Of a DNA stretch of 64,000 nucleotides, positions 26,415 through 34,844 are shown piece by piece. The stretch covers positions 62,001-126,000 of the forward strand of contig NZ_MDZC01000101.1 of NCBI RefSeq assembly GCF_001816165.1, read 5' to 3'. Made by a program: the position numbers and the translations under genes. Under the pieces are notes generated by a model. That model was not told the DNA's origin. It saw nothing but the letters and a program-made list of their open reading frames with translations, and made no database searches. The first letter of the stretch is position 1, and each line of letters begins with the position of its first letter. This DNA comes from Hymenobacter glacialis (GTDB lineage Bacteria > Bacteroidota > Bacteroidia > Cytophagales > Hymenobacteraceae).

Positions 26415-27554
26415 TTACGCAACAACCCGCCGGGCGGCATCTGCGGGCTCAATAGTTTGTGAGGTTTTTCGAGCGCGGGCAACTGCCAACAATGCCAAAA
26501 ACTGCACGCCAAACAACACCGTGGCCAGCGTGAGGTGGATAGGCTGCACCGCAGCAGGCAGGGAAAAATAGGCAAGCACAAAGCCCGCCAGAATTTCCAG
26601 GCCCACTACGCTCAACGTAGCTGCTGCAAGCTGGCTAAGCCGCTTACTGCCCAGCTGCCACAGTTCGTAGCACACATAAATATTCAATAAGAGCACCACT
26701 GCTGATACCGTGCGGTGAATGTTGAAGGTATTGCCCAGTTGGGCTACCCAGTTTTCCCGCGCGATGTCTTGAGCCGCTATCATATCAATCTGCTCTCTAA
26801 CCTCCGTACCGAGAATTATCTGCCAGAACGTAAGCAGCAGCGCCGCCCATAATGCCCATTGCAAGGCGGCACCAGGCACTTTCACGCCAAATAAGGACGC
26901 CTCCCGTCCCCCATTCGGTGCCGTGGCCATGCTGAGCTTATCGAGGCGCCATTGAGCCCGGTCCACAGCATACAACAGCATAGCAACAATGACGAGTGCC
27001 AAAGCCATGTGAATAGTAACCATCACGGGCAGCAAATTGGTTGAAACCACCAGTGACCCAAGGTAGCCCTGAACGCCAGTAAGCAAAAAAGACCCAAATG
27101 CGAGCCAAAAGACAGGTCGGTCGCGTCGCCAGTAAGGCAGCGCAAAAACCACAGTTAAAAACACAAACACCCCAATTAGTGCACCCAACAGTCGATTGAT
27201 GTACTCAATCCACGTTTTCACAGCGTTGAAATCCGTCTCGATGTATTGAGTAGGATGCGCAAAAATATCCCCCGCTACCTGTGCAAAGCCCATGCGCTCC
27301 AGCGTGCGCGCCAGCTTTTGATTTTTTGCGACCCGTTGGGCTGTGTAAATCTCCTTATAATCAGCCGGCAACTCACTGGCTTCGGTGGGCGGAATCCACT
27401 GGCCGAAGCATTTGGGCCAGTCTGGACAGCCCATGCCACTACCCGTGCTACGCACAATACCGCCCACAAGTATGAGCAAGTAAACGGCAACAACAGTCAG
27501 GACCCCTACCAATCGAAAACGGCGCACTGCAGGACTTATCTGTAAGCTATTCAT
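26415..27554 (-). CDS. ctaA: Heme A synthase (COX15/CtaA family)
   Basis: 379 residues with eight membrane helices in two four-helix halves. The N-terminal signature GGIVRSTGSGMGCPDWPKCFGQW carries the extracytoplasmic cysteine pair. Heme-ligand histidines occur in IHMALALVIV, FNIHRTVSAVV and IHLTLATVLFG. It oxidises the heme O methyl group to formyl to make heme A for the adjacent oxidase. It begins a sub-cluster after the terminator that follows ctaD. Confidence 0.92.
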   Translation of the reverse strand: MNSLQISPAVRRFRLVGVLTVVAVYLLILVGGIVRSTGSGMGCPDWPKCFGQWIPPTEASELPADYKEIYTAQRVAKNQKLARTLERMGFAQVAGDIFAHPTQYIETDFNAVKTWIEYINRLLGALIGVFVFLTVVFALPYWRRDRPVFWLAFGSFLLTGVQGYLGSLVVSTNLLPVMVTIHMALALVIVAMLLYAVDRAQWRLDKLSMATAPNGGREASLFGVKVPGAALQWALWAALLLTFWQIILGTEVREQIDMIAAQDIARENWVAQLGNTFNIHRTVSAVVLLLNIYVCYELWQLGSKRLSQLAAATLSVVGLEILAGFVLAYFSLPAAVQPIHLTLATVLFGVQFLALLAVARARKTSQTIEPADAARRVVA

Positions 27555-27622
27555 CTTATTATAAACAACCAGTCGGTGTCAAAAGTCTCGCTGAATTTCA
27601 AAAAGACGAAGACTTATTAAAG

Positions 27623-27653
27623 AAAAAGGGCCGCCGGTGAGGCGGCCCTTTTT
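27623..27653 (-). terminator. Intrinsic terminator after ctaD
   Basis: AAAAAGGGCCGCC and GGCGGCCCTTTTT pair perfectly around a five-base loop. It separates the act-ctaC-ctaD transcript from ctaA onward. Confidence 0.85.
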
Positions 27654-27675
27654 GGGACTTTGTACTATTTACAGC

Positions 27676-29562
27676 TTACTCAACAGCATCCTGCTCGTAG
27701 GGCAGGTTTGAAGACTGCGTTTTAGAGTAAGGCACGTTCTGCGGAATGAAGTCCACATCGGAGCCGGGCTTGCTGTAGTCGTAAGGCCAACGGTACACAG
27801 CGGGAATCTCGCCGGGCCAGTTGCCGTGACCGGGGTTAATAGGGGTCGTCCATTCCAGCGTGGTCGAGTTCCAAGGATTCTGGGTAGCACGACGGCCGCG
27901 GAAGATGCTGTAGAAGAAGTTGAAGATGAACACAAACTGCGCAAAGAATGCCAGAATTGCCGCAATCGAAATAAACCGGTTCATATCAGCAAACTGCGAG
28001 AAAGCATCAAAGCCAGTCCAGGCGTAGTAACGACGGGGGAAACCGGCAATGCCTACGTAGTGCATGGGCATAAACACCAGGTACACACCGGCGAAGGTCA
28101 ACCAGAAGTGGATGTAGCCCAACTTCTCGTCCATCATACGGCCAAACATCTTGGGGAACCAGTGGTACACGCCAGCGAACAAACCGAAGAATGCCGAGCT
28201 ACCCATTACCAGGTGGAAGTGAGCTACCACGAAGTACGTGTTGTGCATTTGGATGTCCAGGGTAGCGTTGCCGAGGATAATACCCGTCAGACCACCTGAA
28301 ATGAACAACGATACAAAACCAATGGAGAACAGCATAGCCGCTGTGAAGCGAATGTTGCCACGCCAGAGGGTAGCCAGCCAGTTGAACACCTTAACACCTG
28401 AAGGCACCGCAATAATCAGTGTCAGGAACATGAAGACCGAACCAAGGAAGGGGTTCATGCCCGTCACGAACATATGGTGAGCCCACACAACGAACGAAAG
28501 GAGCGAAATACCAATCAGCGAACCAATCATAGCACGGTAACCGAAGATTGGCTTACGAGCATTGGTAGCCAATACTTCCGACACCATGCCCATGGCAGGC
28601 ATAATTACAATGTATACCTCGGGGTGGCCCAGGAACCAGAACAAGTGCTGGAACAACACGGGCGAACCACCCTGGTTGCTGAGCGCCTGGCCAGCAATGT
28701 AGATGTCCGAGAGAAAGAAAGAAGTACCGAACGAGCGGTCGAAAATGAGCAACAATGCCGCCGAGAACAATACTGGGAAAGACAGGATACCCAGAATAGC
28801 CGTGAGGAAGAACGCCCAGATGGTGAGGGGAAGCTTGCTCATGCTCATGCCACGGGTACGCATGTTGATAACCGTAGTCACATAGTTTACGCCACCTAGC
28901 AGCTGCGAAACAATGAACAAGGCCATGCTCACCAGCCACAGCGTCATACCGGCACCCGAACCGGGAATGGCCTGGGGCAAAGCGCTCAATGGGGGATAAA
29001 TTGTCCAGCCAGCAGCAGCAGGACCGGTCTCGATGAACAGCGACGCAAACATGACGATGCTCGACAGGAAGAAGAACCAGTACGAAAGCATGTTCATGAA
29101 GCCAGATGCCATGTCACGGGCACCTACCTGCAGGGGAATCAGGAAGTTCGAAAAAGTACCGCTCAAACCAGCAGTCAGCACGAAAAATACCATAATGGTA
29201 CCGTGCATTGTCACCAAGGCAAGATAGAACTCAGGGTTCAGCTTACCAGCAACAATCCACTTGCCAAGGAAAGGCGCGAGCCACTCCATGGAACTCTCAG
29301 GCCAGCCCAACTGCAAACGGAACAAGCTCGACAGTGTGCCACCGAGGATGGCCCAAATCATGCCCGTAATCAGAAATTGCTTGGCAATTACTTTATGGTC
29401 TTGGCTGAATACGTATTTCCACAGCCAGTGCTGGTCATGGTGCTCATGGTCGTCGTGATGCAGATGGTCACCGTGCTCAGTGGCGGGGACGCCTGCGGTA
29501 CCAATGCCACCTTGCGTTTGCACGCCGGGCGACAGATTGGGCTTAGCTGCCATGTCTGACAT
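27676..29562 (-). CDS. ctaD: Cytochrome c oxidase subunit I
   Basis: 628 residues, twelve membrane helices. Heme and CuB ligands are visible: the histidine of helix II at VTMHGTIMVFFVL, GHPEVYIVIMPAMG with the His-Tyr cross-link pair, AHHMF for the two further CuB histidines, and AHFHLVMGS for the hemes a and a3. The HPEVY tyrosine and an A-family pattern make it an aa3-type oxygen-reducing subunit that also pumps protons. The His-rich N-terminal tail (HGDHLHHDDHEHHDQHW) is common in this phylum. It starts 23 bases after ctaC. Confidence 0.96.
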   Translation of the reverse strand: MSDMAAKPNLSPGVQTQGGIGTAGVPATEHGDHLHHDDHEHHDQHWLWKYVFSQDHKVIAKQFLITGMIWAILGGTLSSLFRLQLGWPESSMEWLAPFLGKWIVAGKLNPEFYLALVTMHGTIMVFFVLTAGLSGTFSNFLIPLQVGARDMASGFMNMLSYWFFFLSSIVMFASLFIETGPAAAGWTIYPPLSALPQAIPGSGAGMTLWLVSMALFIVSQLLGGVNYVTTVINMRTRGMSMSKLPLTIWAFFLTAILGILSFPVLFSAALLLIFDRSFGTSFFLSDIYIAGQALSNQGGSPVLFQHLFWFLGHPEVYIVIMPAMGMVSEVLATNARKPIFGYRAMIGSLIGISLLSFVVWAHHMFVTGMNPFLGSVFMFLTLIIAVPSGVKVFNWLATLWRGNIRFTAAMLFSIGFVSLFISGGLTGIILGNATLDIQMHNTYFVVAHFHLVMGSSAFFGLFAGVYHWFPKMFGRMMDEKLGYIHFWLTFAGVYLVFMPMHYVGIAGFPRRYYAWTGFDAFSQFADMNRFISIAAILAFFAQFVFIFNFFYSIFRGRRATQNPWNSTTLEWTTPINPGHGNWPGEIPAVYRWPYDYSKPGSDVDFIPQNVPYSKTQSSNLPYEQDAVE

Positions 29563-29585
29563 AAAAGGATACCGTTTAGTAAGGA

Positions 29586-30662
29586 TTAATAAGAAGCTGC
29601 CAAAGGAGCAGGCGCTGTCTCTTTGGCTTCAGCGGCAGGTGCTGTTGCTTCAGAAACCAGCGTCTTGGACTTCAGTTTCAAAGCAGCCAACACTTCCGGG
29701 TTTTTCTGCGAAAAAGATTGCTGAGCAGCGTACCAGTTCTGGTAATCGTCTGGCTCGTCAACTACCAGATTCGCCTTCATTGCGAAGTGGCTGCCACCGC
29801 AAATCTGATTGCAAGCCAGTTCGTAGTTGAAATTGGGGTTGCCCAGTTTCGCACGCATCTCGTCGGTGGTCATCGTCGGCGTGAACCAGAAGCGGGTAGG
29901 CATGCCTGGCACAGCGTACATCTGCACCCGGAAGTGAGGCATGTACACGGCGTGCAGAACGTCGCGCGACCGAATCTTTATAAGAACGGGAACACCCTTA
30001 GGCACATGGATTTCATTGGTCGTGAAGTCGTCAAGGCCAGCTTTGTCGCTGAGGTCAAAACCGAATTCATTTACGGCATCAATCATGCGGTAGTTGACTA
30101 CCCCAAGCTTCATGTCGCGGCCAGGATAACGAACAAGCCAGTTAAACTGCTTGCCCATCAATTCCACAACAACCGAATCCTTAGGTGCAGGACCCGTGAT
30201 GCGCGTCCAGGCTTTCCAACCAGCAAAAATCAGGGCAGCCATAACAATGGCTGGAATCACCGTCCAGATAACTTCAATCTTGTTGTTGTGCGAGAAGAAG
30301 TAAGCACGACGGCCTTCTTTGTATTGATACCGGTAAGAATACCAGAACAGCAGGGCCTGGGTAATAGCGAATGCCACACCAATCACCGCCATGGTAATCC
30401 AGAACATGCGTTCCATTTCATGGCCATGCACGGAAGCAATAGGCGGATTCATCTTGCTAAAGTTTTCAACAAAAGAATACGCGAACCAAGCGCCACCGAA
30501 CACTAGGAATACCAGCATCAAAATAGCGTTTACGCTATTGCTCATGCCAATGTCTCGGGTAAACGTGCCTGAGAAAATAGATGTGAAAATCTGCAAGCGA
30601 AACAGCAGGCCAAACACGACCAGCAGCAACAGCAGCACAAGCAAAATAGTAAGAGCCGTCAT
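29586..30662 (-). CDS. ctaC: Cytochrome c oxidase subunit II, no cytochrome domain
   Basis: 358 residues. Membrane helices lie at about residues 2-20, 45-65 and 80-105, followed by an extracytoplasmic cupredoxin domain with the CuA site: His in DVLHAVYMPHF and CNQICGGSHFAM with two Cys, His and Met. There is no CxxCH, so unlike caa3 oxidases the subunit has no fused cytochrome c. Electrons probably arrive from the cytochrome domains of the upstream act complex. The C-terminal 50 residues are Ala-rich and variable. Confidence 0.95.
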   Translation of the reverse strand: MTALTILLVLLLLLVVFGLLFRLQIFTSIFSGTFTRDIGMSNSVNAILMLVFLVFGGAWFAYSFVENFSKMNPPIASVHGHEMERMFWITMAVIGVAFAITQALLFWYSYRYQYKEGRRAYFFSHNNKIEVIWTVIPAIVMAALIFAGWKAWTRITGPAPKDSVVVELMGKQFNWLVRYPGRDMKLGVVNYRMIDAVNEFGFDLSDKAGLDDFTTNEIHVPKGVPVLIKIRSRDVLHAVYMPHFRVQMYAVPGMPTRFWFTPTMTTDEMRAKLGNPNFNYELACNQICGGSHFAMKANLVVDEPDDYQNWYAAQQSFSQKNPEVLAALKLKSKTLVSEATAPAAEAKETAPAPLAASY

Positions 30663-30753
30663 TGAGTTTTTAGTAGTATGTACTAAGTATTAAAGTACCG
30701 GCAAAGCGTCATTTATAAAAGATGAGCACTTCGCCGGCAATTCACAATACAGT

Positions 30754-32067
30754 TTAAGTAGTGTGGTGGACACTCTCGTCCAAAAAGGGGTGATTGACCG
30801 GAACGAGCGAGGCAGAAGCCAAGCGACGTGAGAAGACAATCAGGAAAGCACCGAGGAAAATTGCGGCTACTCCTATCTCTATCAAGAACCCGCTTTCCCC
30901 CTTCAAAGTGCCCGGCATGAACATCAAATAAAAGTCTGACCAATGGCCAACCAGGATGGCAATGCAGACGATTTTCATGATAATCATCTGACGCTTTGCA
31001 TCCCGGGTCATCAGGCCCAAGAATGGGAATACAAAGTTGATAACCAGGTTGAAAAAGAAGATGCCCGTGTAACGACCTTCGAAGCCTCCAAGGCGCTGGT
31101 TGTAGTAAACAGCTTCTTCAGGAAGGTTGGCATACCAAATCAGCATGAATTGCGAAAACCACACGTAGGTCCAGAAGATGCTGAAACCGAACATGAGCTT
31201 GCCCAGGTCGTGCATGTGGTTTGAAGTTAAAGCCTTCAAGTACCCTGCTTGTTTCAGGAAAATAGCAGTAAGTGCAATGGCAGCAATGCCCGATACCCAC
31301 CAAGAAGCGAATACGTACCAGCCGAACATGGTGCTAAACCAATGCGTGTCAACCGACATAACCCAATCCCAGGCTGCCATCGAAGACGTAACAGCGTAAA
31401 GAACAAGGAACAAGGCCGAGGCATTGATGCTCTTGTGAAACCATACAGTGCCCCCCAAACGGTCTTCAGCCAGCGACAGCTGCCGTAACTTCCAGCTGAA
31501 GTATGCCCAGATTGCAAGATAAATGACCGTGCGAATTAGGTAGAAAGGGATGTTTAGGAAACCGCTCTTACCCGCAATGATGGCGTCGTAGTTAGGATTG
31601 CCCTTCTCCATGATGCCTTCGTGCGTCCAATGGAAGATGTCATGACGGCCAATTAAGAACACCACAAAAAGGATGACGGCACCAGGAATCACCCAAGCAC
31701 TCAGCGCCTCGGCAATACGCTTTACCATCACCGACCAACCGGCATAAGCCACGTAATTGATGGCCAGGAACACTGTTCCGATGGTTGAAACGCCTAAGAA
31801 GAAAATATTACTGTGCCACAGGCTAACCAATAGGCGTTTCAACCACACGGGGTTGCCTTCGTGGTGAGCCGAAGCAGCACCGGCGTGCCCGGCGGCTTCT
31901 CCTGCGGCTGCGTGCTCCTCAGCACCCCAGCCCATTATGGCCGCCAGCAAACCGATGATGAGAACCACCACGCCAGCAACGATGATGGTGATAAATGTCT
32001 TACGGGCGCCATCCGTAACAACGAGCTGTTCAGCCGTGGCGCTATCTTGGTGCGTCAGAGTTGCCAT
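30754..32067 (-). CDS. actF: Alternative complex III subunit ActF
   Basis: 437 residues, about ten membrane helices. It is the NrfD-related second quinol-interacting membrane subunit of the quinol:cytochrome c oxidoreductase. Characteristic segments are GFLNIPFYLIRTVIYLAIWAYFSW and WSDFYLMFMPGTLKGESGFLIEIG. It lies two bases after actE and 91 before ctaC, in the conserved act-cta order. Confidence 0.93.
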   Translation of the reverse strand: MATLTHQDSATAEQLVVTDGARKTFITIIVAGVVVLIIGLLAAIMGWGAEEHAAAGEAAGHAGAASAHHEGNPVWLKRLLVSLWHSNIFFLGVSTIGTVFLAINYVAYAGWSVMVKRIAEALSAWVIPGAVILFVVFLIGRHDIFHWTHEGIMEKGNPNYDAIIAGKSGFLNIPFYLIRTVIYLAIWAYFSWKLRQLSLAEDRLGGTVWFHKSINASALFLVLYAVTSSMAAWDWVMSVDTHWFSTMFGWYVFASWWVSGIAAIALTAIFLKQAGYLKALTSNHMHDLGKLMFGFSIFWTYVWFSQFMLIWYANLPEEAVYYNQRLGGFEGRYTGIFFFNLVINFVFPFLGLMTRDAKRQMIIMKIVCIAILVGHWSDFYLMFMPGTLKGESGFLIEIGVAAIFLGAFLIVFSRRLASASLVPVNHPFLDESVHHTT

Positions 32068-32069
32068 AG

Positions 32070-32834
32070 TTATTTGTTGCCGGGGAAATAAGTGACGCCG
32101 GAACCGTTTGGAGCGATAGTTCCGCCTTGGCCGGGAGTTGCAGAACCTTTGCCTGCCTGAGCCTGAAGAACTGGGGCCTGGGTGGCACGGTCCGTCATTT
32201 CAGTAGAATCATTTGCAGTTGTCGTAGGACCTTTTGCAATGAGCTTGCTCAAGCCATCTGGGCCTTCGCCACGCTGCAATACGCGGACATACATGGCAAT
32301 CTTCCAACGCTCCTCAGGGTTCACAATGGAACCATGGGGCATCATGCGGTTACGGCCCCACTGAATGACGTGGTAAATGTGGCCGTCGTTCATGGTCTTG
32401 TAAGCACCCGCCGTGTAGTTGGGCACGCCCTTGAACTTAGCGCCTACCGGGCCGTCACCGGCACCAGTTTCACCGTGGCAATGCGAGCAAATGCGCGTGT
32501 AAAGCACCTTGCCTTCTTCCAAATTTGCTTTGGTGTAAGGGTAAGGGTTGCGCAGCATACGCTCAGCAATCCCAACACTGTCTTTGGGAATGTGATTGTA
32601 GTAATCGAGCTTGCCAACCGGAACGGTAGCAATTGGAGGCGTCCGCTCGTTGATGCCAAAGGCATTGACTTTGTTAAAATTGGTCTGCCTGAGGGGGTCG
32701 TAAGCAAGAGGCTCGTACATTTCTGGCGCGTATTGCACGCCAGGGTCGTCCTGCCGGGGCGTACAAGCCGGAGCAAGGCCCAAGGACAATAGCAGCGCCG
32801 AAACGCGCAGGGTAAGGTTCAGCGGGTGCTTCAT
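32070..32834 (-). CDS. actE: Alternative complex III monoheme cytochrome c lipoprotein ActE
   Basis: 254 residues. Lipoprotein signal ending LGLAPACT, then a class I cytochrome c domain with the single heme site CSHCH (about residue 113) and distal Met in NRMMPHGS. The C-terminal 60 residues are a low-complexity Thr/Gln/Ala tail. It passes electrons within or out of the Act complex on the periplasmic side. Its start codon shares a base with the actD stop codon (ATGA/TAATG-type overlap). Confidence 0.92.
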   Translation of the reverse strand: MKHPLNLTLRVSALLLSLGLAPACTPRQDDPGVQYAPEMYEPLAYDPLRQTNFNKVNAFGINERTPPIATVPVGKLDYYNHIPKDSVGIAERMLRNPYPYTKANLEEGKVLYTRICSHCHGETGAGDGPVGAKFKGVPNYTAGAYKTMNDGHIYHVIQWGRNRMMPHGSIVNPEERWKIAMYVRVLQRGEGPDGLSKLIAKGPTTTANDSTEMTDRATQAPVLQAQAGKGSATPGQGGTIAPNGSGVTYFPGNK

Positions 32835-33361
32835 TACTTGGTGGTCATTTCTTTTTGGTTGACTTCTGAAGCGCCGTTGTCGCGCAGCAGTTGAGTCAGC
32901 CGAGGAAATTGCGAACTGGTTTCATCCAATTCGATGGCCATTACGAATTTGTCGTCGGTGGAGCGCACATCCATTACCGGCACCTTGGGACGAGGGTACA
33001 GCCCTGTGATGGTAAAAAAGGTGATAGCCATGCCGTGACAGGTAAAGAAAACCGTCAATTCGAAAGCCACTGGAATAAAGGCAGGCAGTGCAATATGCGG
33101 CTTACCACCAATAATCATGGGCCAGTCGAAGCCCAGCATGTAAATCTGCATCCAGAGGGCAAAGGCCAAGCCCGTCATGCCGAAAAAGAAGGCGGCAATG
33201 GGAAGGCGCGAGCGTTCGATGCCAAGGGCATCGTCGATTCCGTGAACAGGATAGGGCGAAAACACGTCGTGGACTTTCACGCCGGCGGCGCGAACATTCT
33301 CTACGGCGTGCAGCAGCACGTCTTCGTCTTCGAAGATGCCGAGGGCATAGCGCTTAGTCAT
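32834..33361 (-). CDS. actD: Alternative complex III subunit ActD (DUF3341)
   Basis: 175 residues with two central membrane helices (PIAAFFFGMTGLAFALWMQ and LPAFIPVAFELTVFFTC) and a ferredoxin-like cytosolic N-terminus (YALGIFEDEDVLLHAVENVR). This is the DUF3341 structural subunit of the complex. It overlaps actC by eight bases. Confidence 0.93.
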   Translation of the reverse strand: MTKRYALGIFEDEDVLLHAVENVRAAGVKVHDVFSPYPVHGIDDALGIERSRLPIAAFFFGMTGLAFALWMQIYMLGFDWPMIIGGKPHIALPAFIPVAFELTVFFTCHGMAITFFTITGLYPRPKVPVMDVRSTDDKFVMAIELDETSSQFPRLTQLLRDNGASEVNQKEMTTK

Positions 33362-34814
33362 GCTTGTTGTAGTTTACGGGTGCCGAAGCAGGTGCCCCGT
33401 GAATGGCAGGTTGTGGAGCGGGAGTCGCGTGAGCAGCTTTCTGCGGATTGTAAGTCGGGCCGTTGTCCACGGTGTACTTCAGGATGGTTTTCACCTCGGC
33501 CATGTTGATAACCGGGAAGAACTTAGCGAAGAGCAGGAACAGGGTGAAGAACAACCCCAGAGTACCCAGGTACAAGCCGATGTCGATGATAGAGGGCGAG
33601 AACATGGCCCAGCTCGACGGCAGGTAGTCGCGGTGCAGCGAGGTCACGATGATTACAAAACGCTCGAACCACATGCCGATGTTTACAATAATCGACAGTA
33701 CGAAAGTCAGGGGAATGCTGTAGCGTACACGGCGTAACCATACCAGCTGGGGGGTAATCACGTTACAGGTCATCATGGCTGCATAAGCCCACCAGTATGG
33801 ACCGGTCGCCCGGTTGATGAAGGCGTACTGCTCAAATTCAACCTGTGAATACCAGGCAATGAAAAACTCTGTAATGTAAGCCACACCCACAATAGAGCCA
33901 GTCACCATCATGATTTTGTTCATGAGAGCAATGTGCTCCAGGGTGATGTAATCTTCGAGGCGGAAAACAACCCTAGTAATCAGCATCAGCGTGAGTACCA
34001 TGGCGAAGCCCGAGAAGATAGCACCCGCCACAAAGTAGGGAGGGAAGATGGTGGTGTGCCAGCCCGGCACAACCGAGGTAGCAAAGTCCATTGATACAAT
34101 GGTGTGTACCGAAAGCACCAGTGGGGTGGAAACGCCGGCCAGAATCAGCGACACGGTCTCATAGCGCGACCAAGCTTTAGCCGAACCGGTCCAGCCAAAG
34201 CTCAGCATCGAGTAGCTGAACTTGGCAATCGTGCCCTTAGCACGGTCCCGGATGGTGGCGAAGTCAGGAATCAGACCGATGTACCAGAATACCAGCGATA
34301 CCGTGAAGTAAGTAGAGATAGCAAACACGTCCCAGAGCAGGGGCGAGTTGAAGTTTGCCCACAGCGAACCAAACGTGTTCTGGAAGGGGAATACCCAGTA
34401 AGCGAGCCAGGGACGGCCCATGTGCAGTACCGGGAACATAGCAGCGCAGATTACGGCGAAAATCGTCATAGCTTCTGCTGCCCGGTTAATGGAAGACCGC
34501 CACTTCTGGCGGAACAACAGCAGCACAGCCGAAATCAGCGTGCCTGCGTGACCGATACCAACCCACCACACGAAGTTGGTAATGTCCCAGGCCCAGTTAA
34601 CGGTTTTGTTGAGGCCCCATTCTCCGATACCGAACCACACCGTGCGATAAACGGAATAGAAGAATATACCGAGAAAAAACAGCGCCACACTCAGGGCAGC
34701 CATCCAACGGATGTTGGGCTTGGCCTCTACCTGATAGCAGATGTCTTGCGTTACGTCGTGTAGCGTCTTACCCCCGGTTACGAGCGGCTCGCGTACGGCT
34801 GATACGTGCTGCAT
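33354..34814 (-). CDS. actC: Alternative complex III quinol-binding membrane subunit ActC (NrfD family)
   Basis: 486 residues, about ten membrane helices. It is an NrfD/PsrC-family protein that forms the main quinol oxidation site beside the ActB iron-sulfur domain. Typical segments are WWVGIGHAGTLISAVLLLF, FAGAIFSGFAM-like helices and GMWFERFVIIV. It is next to actB in the usual order and overlaps actD. Confidence 0.94.
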   Translation of the reverse strand: MQHVSAVREPLVTGGKTLHDVTQDICYQVEAKPNIRWMAALSVALFFLGIFFYSVYRTVWFGIGEWGLNKTVNWAWDITNFVWWVGIGHAGTLISAVLLLFRQKWRSSINRAAEAMTIFAVICAAMFPVLHMGRPWLAYWVFPFQNTFGSLWANFNSPLLWDVFAISTYFTVSLVFWYIGLIPDFATIRDRAKGTIAKFSYSMLSFGWTGSAKAWSRYETVSLILAGVSTPLVLSVHTIVSMDFATSVVPGWHTTIFPPYFVAGAIFSGFAMVLTLMLITRVVFRLEDYITLEHIALMNKIMMVTGSIVGVAYITEFFIAWYSQVEFEQYAFINRATGPYWWAYAAMMTCNVITPQLVWLRRVRYSIPLTFVLSIIVNIGMWFERFVIIVTSLHRDYLPSSWAMFSPSIIDIGLYLGTLGLFFTLFLLFAKFFPVINMAEVKTILKYTVDNGPTYNPQKAAHATPAPQPAIHGAPASAPVNYNKHD

Positions 34815-34844
34815 AATCTTATATGTTTGTGATTATTAAGCTTC